Below, in pieces: positions 4,751-5,987 of a stretch of DNA of 5,987 bases. This stretch comes from DASWHD01 sp036393335 (GTDB lineage Bacteria; CG2-30-53-67; CG2-30-70-394), in NCBI GenBank assembly GCA_036393335.1, contig DASWHD010000039.1, forward strand, positions 1-5,987, in the 5' to 3' direction. The position numbers and the translations under genes are program-made. Each line of letters opens with the position of its first letter. Positions within the stretch are counted from its first letter, which is position 1. The notes beneath the pieces were generated by a model. The model did not search any database. It was not told the origin of the DNA and saw only the letters and a list, made by a program, of their open reading frames with translations.

Positions 4751-4886
4751 TCGGCGGAGAGGTGGGGGGCGCACCGCGATCGCCGCGGTAGACGGTCCCA
4801 GACCCGATCCCACATTGCCGCTCCAGCGGCCACCACGGGCAGCGCTGCGGTTTTGCAACCCGGCGGGCAACGCGCACCATCCCAAC

Positions 4887-5987
4887 ATGGCAGGCACACA
4901 AAAGGCGCCAGAGAGGCACGAGGAGGGGCGGTTGGCCGGGCTGATGCTGGCGGCCCTGGGGGTGGTATACGGCGACATCGGCACCAGTCCCCTGTACGCC
5001 GTGGGCTACTGCTTTCATGCGGCCCACGGCCTCGCCGTGACCGAGGCAAACGTCCTCGGGATCCTCTCCCTGATCTTCTGGTCGCTGGTCGTCGTGCTGT
5101 CGATCAAGTACGCCGCCTGGTGGTGACCGGCGCCGAGGCGCTGTACGCCGACCTCGGCCACTTCGGCGCCAGCGCGATCCGCCGGAGTTGGTTCTGCGTG
5201 GTCCTGCCGTGCCTCCTGCTCAATTACTTCGGCCAGGGCGCCCTGCTGCTCCGCGACCCGCAGGCGATCGCCAACCCGTTCTTCCATCTGGTTCCAGCGT
5301 GGGCCCTCTACCCCACGGTCCTGCTCGCCTGTGCGGCCACGGTGATCGCCTCCCAGACGATCATCGCCGGCACGTTTTCCCTCACGCGCCAGGCCGTACG
5401 GCTGGAGTATCTCCCCCGGCAGCGCATCCTCCACACCTCCCGCGAGGAGGAGGGGCAGATCTACGTGCCGTCGACCAACTGGCTGCTGTGCGCCGCCTCC
5501 GTGGCCCTCGCCGTGGGGTTCGGCAGCTCCAGCGGGCTGGCGGCGGCATACGGTGTGGCGGTGTCCGCGACGATGCTGGTCATCACCATTTTGATCTATA
5601 CGGTGATGCGCGAGAGCTGGGGCTAGCCCATGGCGCGGGCCCTGGTGATCATCTTGGCGCTGGGCGTGGTCGACGTCGCCTTTCTCGTGGCGAACGGCCT
5701 GAAGATCACCCGGGGTGGATGGATCCCCCTCCTGGTCGGAGTGGCCGGCTACGTCATCATATCGACGTGGCGGCGCGGCCGCGAGCTACTCGTGGTGCGG
5801 ATCAAGGAGCAGGCGGTCACCCTGGAGGCCCTGCGCACGGAGATGACCGAGCAGGCGCCGGCCCACGCCCCGGGCACGGCGATCTTCCTCACCAGCCACC
5901 CGGAAGGGATCCCCGCCACCTTCCTCCAGAACATGCGCCACAACCACGTGCTGCACGAGGTGAACATCTTCCTGACCCTGGTCACCG
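4887..5987 (+). pseudogene. kup: Kup-family potassium transporter, disrupted; runs off the right edge
   Basis: Kup is a K+ uptake permease of the inner membrane, normally about 620 residues with 12 membrane helices and a cytoplasmic C-terminal domain. From ATG 4887 the product reads ...LAALGVVYGDIGTSPLYAV (the family signature) and then ILSLIFWSLVVVLSIKY. At about 5113 the frame breaks: it hits TGA at 5124-5126, while the next frame resumes as RLVVTGAEALYADLGHFG, followed by LNYFGQGALLL, TVIASQTIIAGTFSLTRQAV and SSGLAAAYGVAV. Roughly 180-190 residues (helices 3 to about 7, including the usual RADN-GEGG segment) are missing by comparison with E. coli Kup as I remember it. A second break is TAG at 5624-5626 after MRESWG, where relatives have tryptophan or similar; the same frame then continues to the edge with VDVAFLVANGLKITRGGWIPLL and LHEVNIFLTLVT. 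With two lesions, no functional transporter is expected. Confidence 0.88.

Noticed and set aside
3283..5049. Long minus-strand open frame of 588 codons
   Set aside because: It is antisense to the decaheme cytochrome and its flanks. The ten CXXCH motifs on the plus strand settle the coding strand.
5624..5626. TAG as a recoded sense codon in kup
   Set aside because: Other genes here end normally at TAG (the cytochrome at 4693-4695), and kup carries an independent frameshift deletion, so simple gene decay or sequence error is more likely.

Overview
The window is GC-rich DNA, apparently from a proteobacterium. The Kup-type K+ transporter, the periplasmic multiheme cytochrome, the HlyD/AcrA-type adaptor and the integron cassettes all fit a Gram-negative host. 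The kup fragments read like gammaproteobacterial Kup, but I cannot name a genus. No integrase, rRNA, tRNA or CRISPR array is visible.

Left part (1-1730): a decayed accessory region. It opens with the 3' part of a Tc-toxin A-subunit gene that stops before its usual C-terminal domain. Next come two attC sites with identical geometry, at 429-490 and 1250-1318. They bracket one complete integron gene cassette (661-1312) carrying a toxin-first RelE/Phd toxin-antitoxin pair. The cassette has 12-bp complementary ends, and the 9-mers flanking the insertion are complementary to each other, so the original attC that received the cassette can be reconstructed. A 169-bp MITE-like element with perfect 20-bp terminal inverted repeats (491-659) sits in the recombination site of the first attC. 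A second cassette starts at 1313. It carries a ribbon-helix-helix antitoxin and a ParE toxin cut off after about 24 residues beside a perfect 16-bp tandem duplication. With no integrase in view this looks like an integrase-less attC cluster or the inner part of an integron.

Middle part (1731-3393): a minus-strand gene for a periplasmic adaptor (HlyD/RND membrane-fusion family). It has no transporter gene beside it in the window. A 509-bp divergent intergenic region follows, with strong REP-like hairpins and a possible minus-strand gene remnant.

Right part (3394-5987): a plus-strand decaheme c-type cytochrome built as two pentaheme modules exactly 200 residues apart, followed by a kup potassium-transporter gene broken by a large internal deletion with frameshift and by an in-frame TAG.

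The genes do not form one operon or pathway. The main stories are a cassette insertion whose steps can be read from the sequence, an internally duplicated decaheme cytochrome, and several damaged genes (Tc toxin, parE, kup) close together.
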